Source: a virus. From it: a DNA stretch of 35,681 bases. Below, in pieces: positions 5,827 to 13,104 of this stretch. Positions within the stretch are counted from its first letter, which is position 1; each line of letters starts with the position of its first letter. The stretch is from positions 1 to 35,681 of IMG/VR virus record IMGVR_UViG_3300032069_000030; one strand, written 5' to 3'. The notes beneath the pieces are model-generated. The model ran no database searches, was not told the DNA's origin, and was given only the letters and a program-made list of their open reading frames with translations. Position numbers and translations under genes: made by a program.

Positions 5827-5899
5827 GGTTTCATCGCGTCTATGTTGAAAAGCGAGAGCTCTAATCGCGCGTTGCAACCGCCCTCCGGGGGCAGGATCA

Positions 5900-6316
5900 T
5901 TGAGCAAAAAGCATCTTGAAAATAAGTCGCCTAGCAAGACGCGGCGTGATCGAGAACGCGCAATCCAACACAGCAAGGAACTGGCGCAGAAGCGCAGAGA
6001 ATCCTCGCAGCTGTTCGGTTTCGTGAAACTCGTCGGCGGCGAGATAATCAGCATCTACGAGGCGCAACTTCGCTTGGCCGCCGCGAACGCAGATGAGCCA
6101 GGGAAATTCAGGGAGCTAAGCAACAATCCGCACAGCTTCAAGGCGATCACAAAGGTCGATGTAGTGGAGTGGCATGATGCTGAGAGCATTCGTGATGAAC
6201 TGGGAAATCGAGGGGAAGTTGACGCTGTGGCGCATTATCCAAGTCTCGGTGTCTTTCCTGGAATGGTTGTACGGGATCCGAACATGCATCCCCCTTACCG
6301 ATTAAGGTATCGTTGA
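5900..6316 (+). CDS. Hypothetical protein with basic N-terminus
   Basis: 138 residues with a TTG start shortly after a GGGGGCAGGA string. The first ~40 residues are very basic (SKTRRDRERAIQHSKELAQKRRE), likely a helix that binds nucleic acid. The middle holds VKLVGGEIISIYEAQLRLA, and the C-terminus ends in Pro/Arg-rich sequence. No family is recognised. It opens the rightward block that runs toward the membrane-protein cassette. Confidence 0.55.
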   Translation: MSKKHLENKSPSKTRRDRERAIQHSKELAQKRRESSQLFGFVKLVGGEIISIYEAQLRLAAANADEPGKFRELSNNPHSFKAITKVDVVEWHDAESIRDELGNRGEVDAVAHYPSLGVFPGMVVRDPNMHPPYRLRYR

Positions 6317-6329
6317 TTTTCGTTCGTTC

Positions 6330-6491
6330 ATGGTCACCCGAAACCTGCGAGAGCAGATGATAGCCGACGGCGCACCTCAGGCCGAGACTTCAACGACTGA
6401 GGATAACATAAACCTGCACGCTCAGCCCCTATCGGGCTTCGATTCATCACAAATCGGCGTCTCCCTTTCTGCGCTCGCAAGCGGGAGATAG
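6330..6491 (+). CDS. Possible small ORF, 53 residues
   Basis: An open frame starting MVTRNLREQMIADGAPQ and ending SLSALASGR fills most of the 190-base spacer. There is no convincing ribosome site. Its support is only that it is open with an ATG. Otherwise the spacer holds only the GAGAGGTGA ribosome site of the next gene. Confidence 0.25.
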   Translation: MVTRNLREQMIADGAPQAETSTTEDNINLHAQPLSGFDSSQIGVSLSALASGR

Positions 6492-6508
6492 AGAGGTGAA
6501 AACAGGCA

Positions 6509-6745
6509 ATGAGTGAAAAGGCAGAGTCGGAAGCTGAAGTTGCTGCTGATTTAGCCAACCCGAAGCAGACTCAAAGCATCCTAGCCATAATCGTGGTTGG
6601 CGGTGCAGAGGTGGTTGCTGGTGTCGCTTGCGTGGCAGCAGTTATCCGCGGTGCGGATGCAACGATCTATGTGTCAGCGTTGGTGAACATGGCTTTGACT
6701 GCGCTCGGTTACTATTTCCTTGACAAACAAGCGAGCATGCCATAG
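6509..6745 (+). CDS. Small membrane protein, two membrane spans
   Basis: 78 residues starting MSEKAESEAEVAADLANPK, with GAGAGGTGA upstream. Two hydrophobic segments are visible: residues ~24-46 (ILAIIVVGGAEVVAGVACVAAV) and ~54-71 (VSALVNMALTALGYYF), separated by a short RGADATI loop. Size and topology are those of a holin-like or pore-type protein, but many small viral membrane proteins look alike, so that is only a possibility. It starts the membrane cassette. Confidence 0.65.
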   Translation: MSEKAESEAEVAADLANPKQTQSILAIIVVGGAEVVAGVACVAAVIRGADATIYVSALVNMALTALGYYFLDKQASMP

Positions 6746-6812
6746 ACTGCTCGGTCGTTGAGAAGAAATCAGCGGAGTAAAAATTTTGTACATTTGTTGG
6801 AGATGACTTTGT

Positions 6813-7049
6813 TTGGCTCCTGAAGATGAGAATGAGGAGGCAGGGCAACTGCTGGACATCAAGCGTAACTATAGAAGTCAAGTCGCGGAGCTCGAGGTCG
6901 TCGCGAGAATGAAGTTGAACGCAGAGTTGCGGGAGAAGAAGAAAGAGTTGGCGGACAGGTGGGCTACGCAAATGACAGAGAAAATTCTGGAGAAAATAGC
7001 GGCATCATTGAAGCCGATCCTGCTGGAGGTGTTACGAGAAGATGAATGA
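6813..7049 (+). CDS. Coiled-coil protein, paralog of the next gene
   Basis: 78 residues with a TTG start after GGAGATGA. It is almost entirely helical and charged. Residues ~12-28 (QLLDIKRNYRSQVAELE) match the start of the next protein (LLEIKHSYRKNVMELE), so the two genes are tandem duplicates that diverged afterwards. The stop overlaps the next ATG by 8 bases. A cytoplasmic adaptor or scaffold is possible; the function is unknown. Confidence 0.65.
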   Translation: MAPEDENEEAGQLLDIKRNYRSQVAELEVVARMKLNAELREKKKELADRWATQMTEKILEKIAASLKPILLEVLREDE

Positions 7050-7449
7050 AAATGGAAACGGGGAAGTGAAGGAACTTCTCGAGATCAAGCACAGTTACCG
7101 CAAGAATGTCATGGAGCTGGAGGGCAAACTACGCGCTGACTTCGAGAAGGATCTTGCTGATGCGAAGAAGCGGCTCCGGCAAGGGTACTTGGAGCGAATT
7201 GTGGATGTGATTTTCGCTGAAAGCCCTTCCCAGGACATTCCTGAAGAGACAGCGCCAGTCGAAGAGAAGGTTGAGGAACCCGACGAGGCGCCCAGCCCGA
7301 GCACCTGTCGTGAGTGCGATGCAACTCTTGACGCCGACGCGAAGTTCTGTTCGCAATGCGCATCTCCAGTTGAGGAGGGGACTTTGAGGAATGTCAATAT
7401 CACGAAAGTCACTTCTGCAAGCCGCAAGCGAAGCATCCCAGTCCGCTAA
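7042..7449 (+). CDS. Coiled-coil protein with C-terminal zinc ribbon
   Basis: 135 residues. The N-terminal ~55 residues are a charged helix homologous to the preceding protein. An acidic, Pro/Glu-rich linker (EETAPVEEKVEEPDEAP) leads to CRECDATLDADAKFCSQC, a zinc ribbon of the type often found at the ends of archaeal membrane-associated proteins. The last ~20 residues are basic and overlap the next gene by 59 bases. Possibly an adaptor for the membrane proteins of this operon. Confidence 0.7.
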   Translation: MNENGNGEVKELLEIKHSYRKNVMELEGKLRADFEKDLADAKKRLRQGYLERIVDVIFAESPSQDIPEETAPVEEKVEEPDEAPSPSTCRECDATLDADAKFCSQCASPVEEGTLRNVNITKVTSASRKRSIPVR

Positions 7450-8206
7450 GGAAATTGCTAAGCAAATTCTGGACAGCGACCTAGCACAACTCGCGATGAT
7501 TGTCACAACGATTGTGGGCGCCGTCACGTACGGTTGGATTGAGGGCGCCGTAATCGTTGAACCATGCACGCGAACCGTCTGCCCAATCATGGGCACCGAA
7601 GCAATGTGGCTGCTAGGACACTTTTCAACTTACAGCGTTGCCATAGGTCTCCTGTTCGCATTAATCACGGGCGGCTTCGGACTTGTGAAAGCTCGAAGCA
7701 TGTTCGCTAAGGGACGACGCTACTTCCTGTTCACGTTTCTTGGAAACTATCCTCTCTCCTGGATGCTTGAGGATTTCGCGTTTTTCTTTTTCAATCCAAG
7801 CAAGCAACCTACCGATCGCCTGAACCCTAATTCGTGGACAAACTGGGGTCTCGGCGGATTATCCGTCAACGACCCATGGCGATCCGGGGTCGCCCTTTGG
7901 ATTCCAACATGGTATTTCATCGTGTTCTTGGCATGGCTGGCTTCAATGTGGATCGCGCATCGCTGCACCGTCTATGATAATCTCGTGAAAGATCAGATTG
8001 CAAGGGAAATCATACCTCAAACCATTCAAATTCCACGTGTGGTGAAACCTGTTGAACCTGAATCAGCTGATCATCCGGTTGCGAGGGAAACGAAAGCGCC
8101 GGAGACGCAAGTAGCACCCGAGACGGCCAGCCGACCTCGAAGCCCTGAGGCTGAGGAAGCCTTGAGGAAACTGCGCGAGAAATGGATGCGGAAAAACAGT
8201 GAATAA
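7391..8206 (+). CDS. Polytopic membrane protein
   Basis: 271 residues with about four membrane segments: ~33-55 (AMIVTTIVGAVTYGW), ~78-100 (YSVAIGLLFALITGGFGLV), ~112-134 (a YFLFTFLGNYPLSWML run) and ~170-190 (PTWYFIVFLAWLASMWIA). Between the first two lies a Cys-containing loop (EPCTRTVCPIM) that could form a disulfide outside the cell. The C-terminal ~70 residues are a hydrophilic Pro/Glu-rich tail ending in a basic helix. No family is recognised. It overlaps both neighbours, so it is co-translated with the adaptor-like and small membrane proteins. Confidence 0.7.
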   Translation: MSISRKSLLQAASEASQSAKEIAKQILDSDLAQLAMIVTTIVGAVTYGWIEGAVIVEPCTRTVCPIMGTEAMWLLGHFSTYSVAIGLLFALITGGFGLVKARSMFAKGRRYFLFTFLGNYPLSWMLEDFAFFFFNPSKQPTDRLNPNSWTNWGLGGLSVNDPWRSGVALWIPTWYFIVFLAWLASMWIAHRCTVYDNLVKDQIAREIIPQTIQIPRVVKPVEPESADHPVARETKAPETQVAPETASRPRSPEAEEALRKLREKWMRKNSE

Positions 8207-8384
8207 GTCGGCTCTAGAATTCTACATTGTCCTCTTCATCCTGACGTTCGTCGTCTCGGTTGAGTACCTGTATCAGATGCTGCCCCTGGATGAATTTCAT
8301 GAGTTCCTGCTATTCGGCATCATCCTCGTGATCTGGTCTCTTCTTCTCATCGCGATTGCCGCGGCTTGGAGGGCGAATCCGTGA
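8199..8384 (+). CDS. Small membrane protein, two spans
   Basis: 61 residues with a GTG start overlapping the previous stop. Hydrophobic segments ~7-26 (EFYIVLFILTFVVSVEYLY) and ~37-57 (FLLFGIILVIWSLLLIAIAAA) are joined by an acidic loop (PLDEFHEF). It is followed by a GTGA overlap into the protease gene. It may form a complex with the protease or the larger membrane protein; the function is unknown. Confidence 0.65.
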   Translation: MNKSALEFYIVLFILTFVVSVEYLYQMLPLDEFHEFLLFGIILVIWSLLLIAIAAAWRANP

Positions 8385-8788
8385 CGACTTCGAAATTAAT
8401 GCGAGAGCTAGGTGAATTTCCATTCCACAAGTTGAAACCGGAAAGTTTCAGGCTGGAAATTGCCAGTCTTCCACCGCGTGAACTTGAAAAGAAATCGGTT
8501 CAAATTTGGATTAAAACCAATGATATCCTGAAACTTGTTGCGGCGGTTGGGCAAGCAAAAATTCTCCGGGTCTACCCTCACCTAGACTACGTTCTCCTCA
8601 AAATCTACGCGAAGGAACTCATAGCTCTCGTTGACGATCATCTGGTTCAATCCGTCTGGAATGATGCACCCACAGTAGATGCTGGCTCTGATCTTGGAAT
8701 CCTTCAAGCAAATCAACATACCCCAGCTCTGGAAACTTGGACTCTCAGGTCGCAGAATTCGAGTGGGCATCATTGGGACAGGCATTGA
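8381..8788 (+). CDS. Subtilisin-like protease, propeptide part (frame 1 of a split gene)
   Basis: The GTG at 8381 is chosen because GGAGGG lies 7 bases upstream and the start overlaps the previous stop as GTGA. Residues ~35-90 look like a subtilase propeptide (I9-like): a strand VQIWIKTN, a helix, then VYPHLDYVLLKIYAKE and LVQSVWND just before the catalytic domain. The frame then runs about 25 residues into unrelated sequence before a stop. The catalytic domain continues in the +1 frame from about 8703, so the functional product needs a frame change, or the two parts are separate proteins, or the gene is damaged or misassembled. Confidence 0.7.
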   Translation: MTTSKLMRELGEFPFHKLKPESFRLEIASLPPRELEKKSVQIWIKTNDILKLVAAVGQAKILRVYPHLDYVLLKIYAKELIALVDDHLVQSVWNDAPTVDAGSDLGILQANQHTPALETWTLRSQNSSGHHWDRH

Positions 8789-9578
8789 CCTAACGCATCC
8801 TGACTTCCGCAAGTCCAGTATCAACGCGTTCAGCCTGCTCGGCAAGGACACTCGAGATCCGGTTGGTCACGAGACCGCGGTCGCATGGTTGCTTACGCGC
8901 ATCGCCCCTGGGGCTGATTTCATAGTTGTGAAAGATCGAAATTCAAGTTTCGGTTTCATGTCCCTGCTCATAGATGCATGCGAACATCTACGGCAACTCG
9001 GCGTGCAGGTCATTAATATTTCATCCACAACGCTTGAACCCACCGATGGCACCGATCCAGCCAGCTCCGAAGCCAACTACCTAGCTGAACACGGCGTCAC
9101 CGTTGTCGCCGCCGCCGGAAACGGTGGACCACGCCTGCAAACGGTTGGCGCGCCCGGTGCAGCTGAACTCGCAGTCACCGTTGGCAAGGTGAACAGTAGA
9201 GACATCGTCGCGGATAAGAGTGCTCGCGGACCAACCCTGGATGGTCGACTGAAACCTGACTGTCTCGCTCCCGGCGTCAGCATCGCGGCGGCAATGTCTG
9301 CAAGCCTCAATCAAGGCTTGTATGGACTGGTAAGTTGCACGAGCATAGCGGCGCCTCATGTGGCTGGGCTTGCGGTTCTGCTGAAGGAAGCTTATCCTGA
9401 CACGACGCCTGATCAGTTGAAGCGGGCGATCATGGAATCATGTGACCCCGTTAAAGTTCCATACCTGAATCGATTTCGATCTGGAAATTCAAAATGGGCA
9501 ACTGGATCTGGTCGCGTGAATGCTCTTCATGCATATGAAAAGTTGAGGGAAGTTGGGGAAAGCAAGAATTCTAGCTGA
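8679..9578 (+). CDS. Subtilisin-like serine protease, catalytic domain
   Basis: Family S8. All catalytic residues are present, counted from the ATG at 8679: Asp37 (VGIIGTGIDLTHPDF), His64 (GHETAVAWLL), the oxyanion Asn148 (AAAGNGGP) and Ser222 (CTSIAAPHVAGLAVLL; the usual first Gly is Cys). The domain therefore looks active. The ATG at 8679 has no good ribosome site and overlaps the end of the propeptide frame, so +1 frameshifting near 8700-8712 is an alternative way of expressing it. There is no obvious signal peptide in either part. It lies among membrane proteins, suggesting cleavage of surface or virion proteins during maturation, entry or exit. Confidence 0.9.
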   Translation: MLALILESFKQINIPQLWKLGLSGRRIRVGIIGTGIDLTHPDFRKSSINAFSLLGKDTRDPVGHETAVAWLLTRIAPGADFIVVKDRNSSFGFMSLLIDACEHLRQLGVQVINISSTTLEPTDGTDPASSEANYLAEHGVTVVAAAGNGGPRLQTVGAPGAAELAVTVGKVNSRDIVADKSARGPTLDGRLKPDCLAPGVSIAAAMSASLNQGLYGLVSCTSIAAPHVAGLAVLLKEAYPDTTPDQLKRAIMESCDPVKVPYLNRFRSGNSKWATGSGRVNALHAYEKLREVGESKNSS

Positions 9579-9909
9579 GCACATTCTGAAGCATCATGCC
9601 ATTGTGCTGAGCCGCGTCACTTTCACTTCCATCCGCGAGGTTGAGTTGGAGCGCGCGGAGAAATATTTTCTATTGAACTTCATCCTCAGCCTCGCAGCCA
9701 GCCTTCTAATTCTCGCGAACGAACTGACCGGACTCTCCCCCGCGAATATTCTAACTCTGCCGTTCCGGCACTTGGCAATAATCGCGTTAGCTATCATCCT
9801 GTTAATGTCAGCCCTCAGCGCAGTCCTGTCGTACCTGCGAATTGGTTTGCGGGTTGTCGTTGAGCGCAGTGTCCAAATACGAGCTAAAAGAGGAGATAGG
9901 GATGAGTAG
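9553..9909 (+). CDS. Membrane protein, two spans
   Basis: 118 residues with a TTG start overlapping the end of the protease gene by 26 bases. Segments at ~40-58 (LLNFILSLAASLLILANEL) and ~72-97 (HLAIIALAIILLMSALSAVLSYL) are strongly hydrophobic; the N-terminus and C-terminus are hydrophilic and basic, so both ends probably face the cytoplasm. No family is recognised. Coupling to the protease suggests the two act together. Confidence 0.65.
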   Translation: MGKARILAEHILKHHAIVLSRVTFTSIREVELERAEKYFLLNFILSLAASLLILANELTGLSPANILTLPFRHLAIIALAIILLMSALSAVLSYLRIGLRVVVERSVQIRAKRGDRDE

Positions 9910-10264
9910 GAAAAATCCTTACGCGGCCTGTCAACTATGCGGAACCTGGCATCTGCTCAGCGACCTAACAGGCATATGGCTGCGGGATAATTCAGGAAAT
10001 TTAGTTTCAGTTTCATTCTGCCAGAACTGCTTGAAACCAAGACTCACCTACATCCAGGGCTTTCCGCAGCTACCCAAACAGTTGAGTTTACGTGAACTTC
10101 TCCTCGTCACCTTCACCATCATCCTTACCGTAATCGCAATCCTAGTTGGCATAATGATTAGCGGCGTTCTAGGAGCATTCCTCGCGTTCGCTGGAATTCT
10201 ATGCGCTGCTGGATCCTTCAGTGCAATCGCTGTTTCACGAGCCTTCGAGAATCCGAGGCCTTGA
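9902..10264 (+). CDS. Zinc-ribbon membrane protein
   Basis: 120 residues starting MSRKNPYAACQLCGTWH, with AGGAGATAGG just upstream. CQLC at 10-13 and CQNC near residue 40 form a zinc ribbon; residues ~66-90 (LLLVTFTIILTVIAILVGIMI) and ~93-112 form two membrane spans. The order (cytoplasmic zinc ribbon, then membrane anchor) is common in archaeal membrane proteins of unknown function. It overlaps the preceding gene by 8 bases. Confidence 0.7.
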   Translation: MSRKNPYAACQLCGTWHLLSDLTGIWLRDNSGNLVSVSFCQNCLKPRLTYIQGFPQLPKQLSLRELLLVTFTIILTVIAILVGIMISGVLGAFLAFAGILCAAGSFSAIAVSRAFENPRP

Positions 10265-10266
10265 GG

Positions 10267-10737
10267 ATGAATTCAATAATTCTCTGCCTCCTGCTACTTC
10301 TAGCTATGAATAGTAATGCCCTGGCTCCAGTGAGCGTTGTAACCGATGCCCGCGAATACGTGCCGGGCGACATTGTCACAATCTACGTAACCCTTCCCGC
10401 TTGCCCTTGCGCGAACATGAGTCTCTGGATCTACGTAGATAAACCGAACCTTGTGAACCTTGTTTTCAATCCTGTTTGGAATCCGAAGCGCACTGAAGTT
10501 CTGCTCTTTGCCTTGCCGAAGGATGCGCCTTACGGGAACTGGACGATCACAGCCACATTGGAGCACAACTACGCGCGAACTTGGTTTATGGTTGTGTCTT
10601 GGATTTACCCGGTCCCGGAATTCAATGCTCTCAGCCTCACCGCAATTCTCACAATCGTCGCCGCCGCGGTGCTCGTTAGCTCTCGTAAGCGGTCTTCTGT
10701 GAGAGTGCAGGATTTTGGTTACCGTAATCATTACTGA
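10267..10737 (+). CDS. Secreted, membrane-anchored beta-sandwich protein with PEF-type tail
   Basis: 156 residues. A signal peptide is clear (MNSIILCLLLLLAMNSNAL). The body reads as one beta-sandwich domain (VVTDAREYVPGDIVTIYVTL, then WTITATLEH), resembling Ig-like domains of archaeal surface proteins. The C-terminus has the three-part sorting layout: PEF, a membrane span (LTAILTIVAAAVLV) and a basic end (SSRKRS), like PEF-CTERM proteins processed by archaeosortases. It is therefore expected on the outer face of the host cell, perhaps as a receptor mask or surface modifier. The start follows the upstream stop by 2 bases. Confidence 0.75.
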   Translation: MNSIILCLLLLLAMNSNALAPVSVVTDAREYVPGDIVTIYVTLPACPCANMSLWIYVDKPNLVNLVFNPVWNPKRTEVLLFALPKDAPYGNWTITATLEHNYARTWFMVVSWIYPVPEFNALSLTAILTIVAAAVLVSSRKRSSVRVQDFGYRNHY

Positions 10738-10741
10738 AAGT

Positions 10742-10879
10742 TTGCCATGGAATCTGGTTTTCTGTCGGAAATGTCAACGTCGAATACATACAGGTGAGAA
10801 AGCGCAACATACCCCTAAGGGATTCACCTGTCGCGATTGCTTCGTTGACGCGCATGGAGCACGAATCATTGAAACCTAA
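10742..10879 (+). CDS. Tiny zinc-finger protein
   Basis: 45 residues from a TTG four bases after the previous stop: MPWNLVFCRKCQRRIHTGE, then GFTCRDCFVDAHG. The pair CRKC/CRDC with a flanking His is a good single zinc site. The frame overlaps the next gene by 26 bases. It is small, but the motif and spacing make it convincing. Confidence 0.6.
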   Translation: MPWNLVFCRKCQRRIHTGEKAQHTPKGFTCRDCFVDAHGARIIET

Positions 10880-11177
10880 AATTCTCGGCATCCTAGCCGC
10901 CTCCCTGTCTTACGGTATCGCAATCAAAACCATGGATGAAGTGTTCGGTATCGCAATCGACCGGTATCGCACCTGCTACCAGTGGCCAATCATGTTCAAC
11001 GAAGGCTACTGGCATACTCGAAACGGCTGCATGGATTTGTGGGGCGCCGAGATCATCTGTTTCGTTTGGATGCTAATCAGCTTCATAGTCGCAGTTGCCC
11101 TCGCCCTGCAGACGGGCCGACCGTTCAGGAAGGAACCAACTCAACAGGATACGAATTGTGATTGCCTCGAGGATTGA
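10854..11177 (+). CDS. Membrane protein, one or two spans
   Basis: 107 residues starting MEHESLKPKILGILAAS. The ATG at 10854 is chosen because the longer reading from 10794 would cross the zinc-finger gene. Hydrophobic segments lie at ~9-24 and ~67-90 (EIICFVWMLISFIVAVALAL), with a central extracellular-looking region carrying two Cys and many aromatics (RTCYQWPIMFNEGYWH). The tail ends CDCLED. No family is recognised. Last of the membrane cassette. Confidence 0.6.
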   Translation: MEHESLKPKILGILAASLSYGIAIKTMDEVFGIAIDRYRTCYQWPIMFNEGYWHTRNGCMDLWGAEIICFVWMLISFIVAVALALQTGRPFRKEPTQQDTNCDCLED

Positions 11178-12022
11178 GTTTCCTTCGATATATGGGTGGC
11201 AAGCAGCTTCTCGTACCTCATCTCTTGCCTATGATTCCGAAGCACTCCACCTACGTGGAAGTGTTCGGCGGCGCCGGTTCGCTGCTCCTGAACAAGCCGC
11301 CTAGCAGCTTAGAGGTCTACAATGATCTTGACGGTGAACTGGTGAACCTGTTCGAGGTTATTCGAGACGATGTGGACGCCTTCCTGAAACATGCCCACTT
11401 CTTGCTGTACAGTTGTGAACTGTACCAAAGCTGGCAACGCGAACTTAAGAGAGGCGTGGTTCCTGAGGATCGCGTTGAACGTGCGCTGCGTTACTGGTAT
11501 CTTATCATGTGCAGTTTTGGGGCTCATCCCTACAAGGGCTGGGGTTTCAACAAGCATGGGCGGAGGAGTCTGTCGACATCGATGCAGAACGCTCTAGGGC
11601 ACCTACAATTGATCCACGAACGCCTTAAGACAGTTCAAATCGACCATCTAGACTTCCGCAAATGCATTGAACGCTACGATGATCCGAATACATTCCTGTT
11701 CCTGGATCCACCCTACCTTGACACCTCACCCTATCGAATTGGTAAATTCACGCTTGAAGATCACAGGGCGCTAGCAGACCTGCTGCGTTCAGTGAAAGGG
11801 AAGTGGTTGATGACGATCGGCAATAGATCTGACATACGAGAATTGTACTCTAAGCTGCCTTCTAGGTCGATCAGTTCTCCTACATCCATAGAGAAAGTGA
11901 CAGGCAGCAAACGGACCCACTTCGCGAACCTAGTAATCCACAACTACATGCCGCCGGAAACCCCGCTCTTGGTGGCTACAGCATCGGAATCCATGCTGCT
12001 TGACATGTTCACTTTGAGGTGA
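11162..12022 (+). CDS. DNA adenine methyltransferase (Dam/D12 class)
   Basis: About 286 residues. It matches the D12 class N6-adenine methyltransferases: RYMGGKQLLVPHLL near the start, the SAM-binding FGGAGSLLLNKP, then YNDLDGELVNLF, and the catalytic DPPYLD about residue 182. Length agrees with Dam-like enzymes (~270-290). It should methylate adenine in viral DNA, protecting it from host restriction or marking it. The TTG at 11162 is used; a TTG at 11174, overlapping the previous stop, is the alternative. No endonuclease partner is seen, so it is an orphan methylase. Confidence 0.9.
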   Translation: MPRGLSFLRYMGGKQLLVPHLLPMIPKHSTYVEVFGGAGSLLLNKPPSSLEVYNDLDGELVNLFEVIRDDVDAFLKHAHFLLYSCELYQSWQRELKRGVVPEDRVERALRYWYLIMCSFGAHPYKGWGFNKHGRRSLSTSMQNALGHLQLIHERLKTVQIDHLDFRKCIERYDDPNTFLFLDPPYLDTSPYRIGKFTLEDHRALADLLRSVKGKWLMTIGNRSDIRELYSKLPSRSISSPTSIEKVTGSKRTHFANLVIHNYMPPETPLLVATASESMLLDMFTLR

Positions 12023-12028
12023 ATCCAC

Positions 12029-12340
12029 ATGTCCACTGAACAGGTAGATTTCGGTTCAGAACCGCGGTCAGTGAAGAAGAACATCAGCGATATTTACCGG
12101 ATCAAGAAGATGGCGCGTGAGCGAACAATTTTCAAGTACGACACAGAACGATATTTAGTCATAATTTTTCGGCGGCGACAAGACCGAGAGGAAGCGTTGC
12201 GTCAGTTAGGTTTACCTCAAGACGAACGGTACATTGCTTCAACAATGGTGAAGCTTACGCGAATCGGCAAGGTCGTTCGACTGGTCGGCAAAACCCCGCT
12301 GAAAGTCGCTGACCCTTCAAAGTCAGGTGCAACTGGATGA
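12029..12340 (+). CDS. Hypothetical protein between methylase and PP-loop enzyme
   Basis: 103 residues starting MSTEQVDFGSEPRSVKKN. A basic N-terminal helix (ISDIYRIKKMARERT) is followed by a small alpha/beta region (YLVIIFRRRQDREEALRQLG). No family is recognised. It overlaps the next gene as ATGA, so it may be a small partner of the PP-loop protein; that is inference from position. Confidence 0.6.
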   Translation: MSTEQVDFGSEPRSVKKNISDIYRIKKMARERTIFKYDTERYLVIIFRRRQDREEALRQLGLPQDERYIASTMVKLTRIGKVVRLVGKTPLKVADPSKSGATG

Positions 12341-13104
12341 ACCCAGAGCTATTGATTTCTGCCCGGAACCTGCTGAAACTGGTTCGACTGGACACGGATA
12401 CGATTGGTGTAGCGATGAGTTTCGGAAAGGACAGCCTTGCCACATTGGATCTCTGCTCACAGGTATTCCGTCACATTGAAGCGTACTACCTGTACCGGAT
12501 ACGTGGCTTGCGAATCATCCGGAAATGGGCGAAATTCGTTCAGGACAGATACGGCGTGCTGGTTCGAATGTATCCGCATTTCGATCTCACCCGCTGCTAT
12601 CGCTACTCAGTGTTGCAGCCGCATTGGCCTGAAGCCCGAAAGGTTTGCGTCCTGAAATTTATTGACCTTGAAAACTACTTTCGCAAGGACGCGAATGTGG
12701 AGTGGGTGGCGTACGGATGGCGGCGAAACGACTCATTGAACCGGGCGATCATAATGAAAACTTGCGGTGGATTCCAACCGGAAACCCGCCGCGTCTTCCC
12801 ATTACGCGCATGGAAACGAAAAGAAGTATACGAGTACCTACAGAAAAGAGGAATTCCGTTTCCGCCTAGTCTTGGAAGAAAAGATCAAGGCGGGTTGGAT
12901 TTTCATGCAGGCGCCTTGGAGACATTGAAGGCCTATTATCCAGATGACTACCGGAAGGTGCTGCGGGATTTTCCGTTCGCTGAAATGCAACTTCGGGAAC
13001 CTCGAACAGACCTTGGCGTCCGCGGTATGGAATCGGTGAATCGAATCGTTGCGGCATGCTCAGAATCCAGCACCAGGGTCCCTCGGCATATGAAATGGTT
13101 TTGA
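12337..13104 (+). CDS. PP-loop ATPase of the PAPS reductase family
   Basis: 255 residues. SFGKDSLATLDLC at 28-40 is the PP-loop signature (SxGKDS) of the adenine nucleotide alpha hydrolase fold. Further downstream are ARKVCVLKF and AWKRKEVYEYLQKRGIP, placed as in PAPS reductase-like proteins. Viral members of this family have been linked to sulfur-based chemistry on DNA or to unknown nucleotide modification. The last ~37 codons overlap a convergent ASCH-domain gene, so the C-terminal ~30 residues may be a read-on tail rather than conserved sequence. Confidence 0.8.
   Translation: MNPELLISARNLLKLVRLDTDTIGVAMSFGKDSLATLDLCSQVFRHIEAYYLYRIRGLRIIRKWAKFVQDRYGVLVRMYPHFDLTRCYRYSVLQPHWPEARKVCVLKFIDLENYFRKDANVEWVAYGWRRNDSLNRAIIMKTCGGFQPETRRVFPLRAWKRKEVYEYLQKRGIPFPPSLGRKDQGGLDFHAGALETLKAYYPDDYRKVLRDFPFAEMQLREPRTDLGVRGMESVNRIVAACSESSTRVPRHMKWF

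Noticed and set aside
9077-9359. Minus-strand frames opposite the subtilase
   Set aside because: The plus strand carries unmistakable catalytic motifs; the opposite frames are shadows.
10794-10853. Longer N-terminus for the membrane protein at 10854
   Set aside because: It would overlap a convincing zinc-finger gene (10742-10879) almost fully, and the GTG has no better ribosome site.
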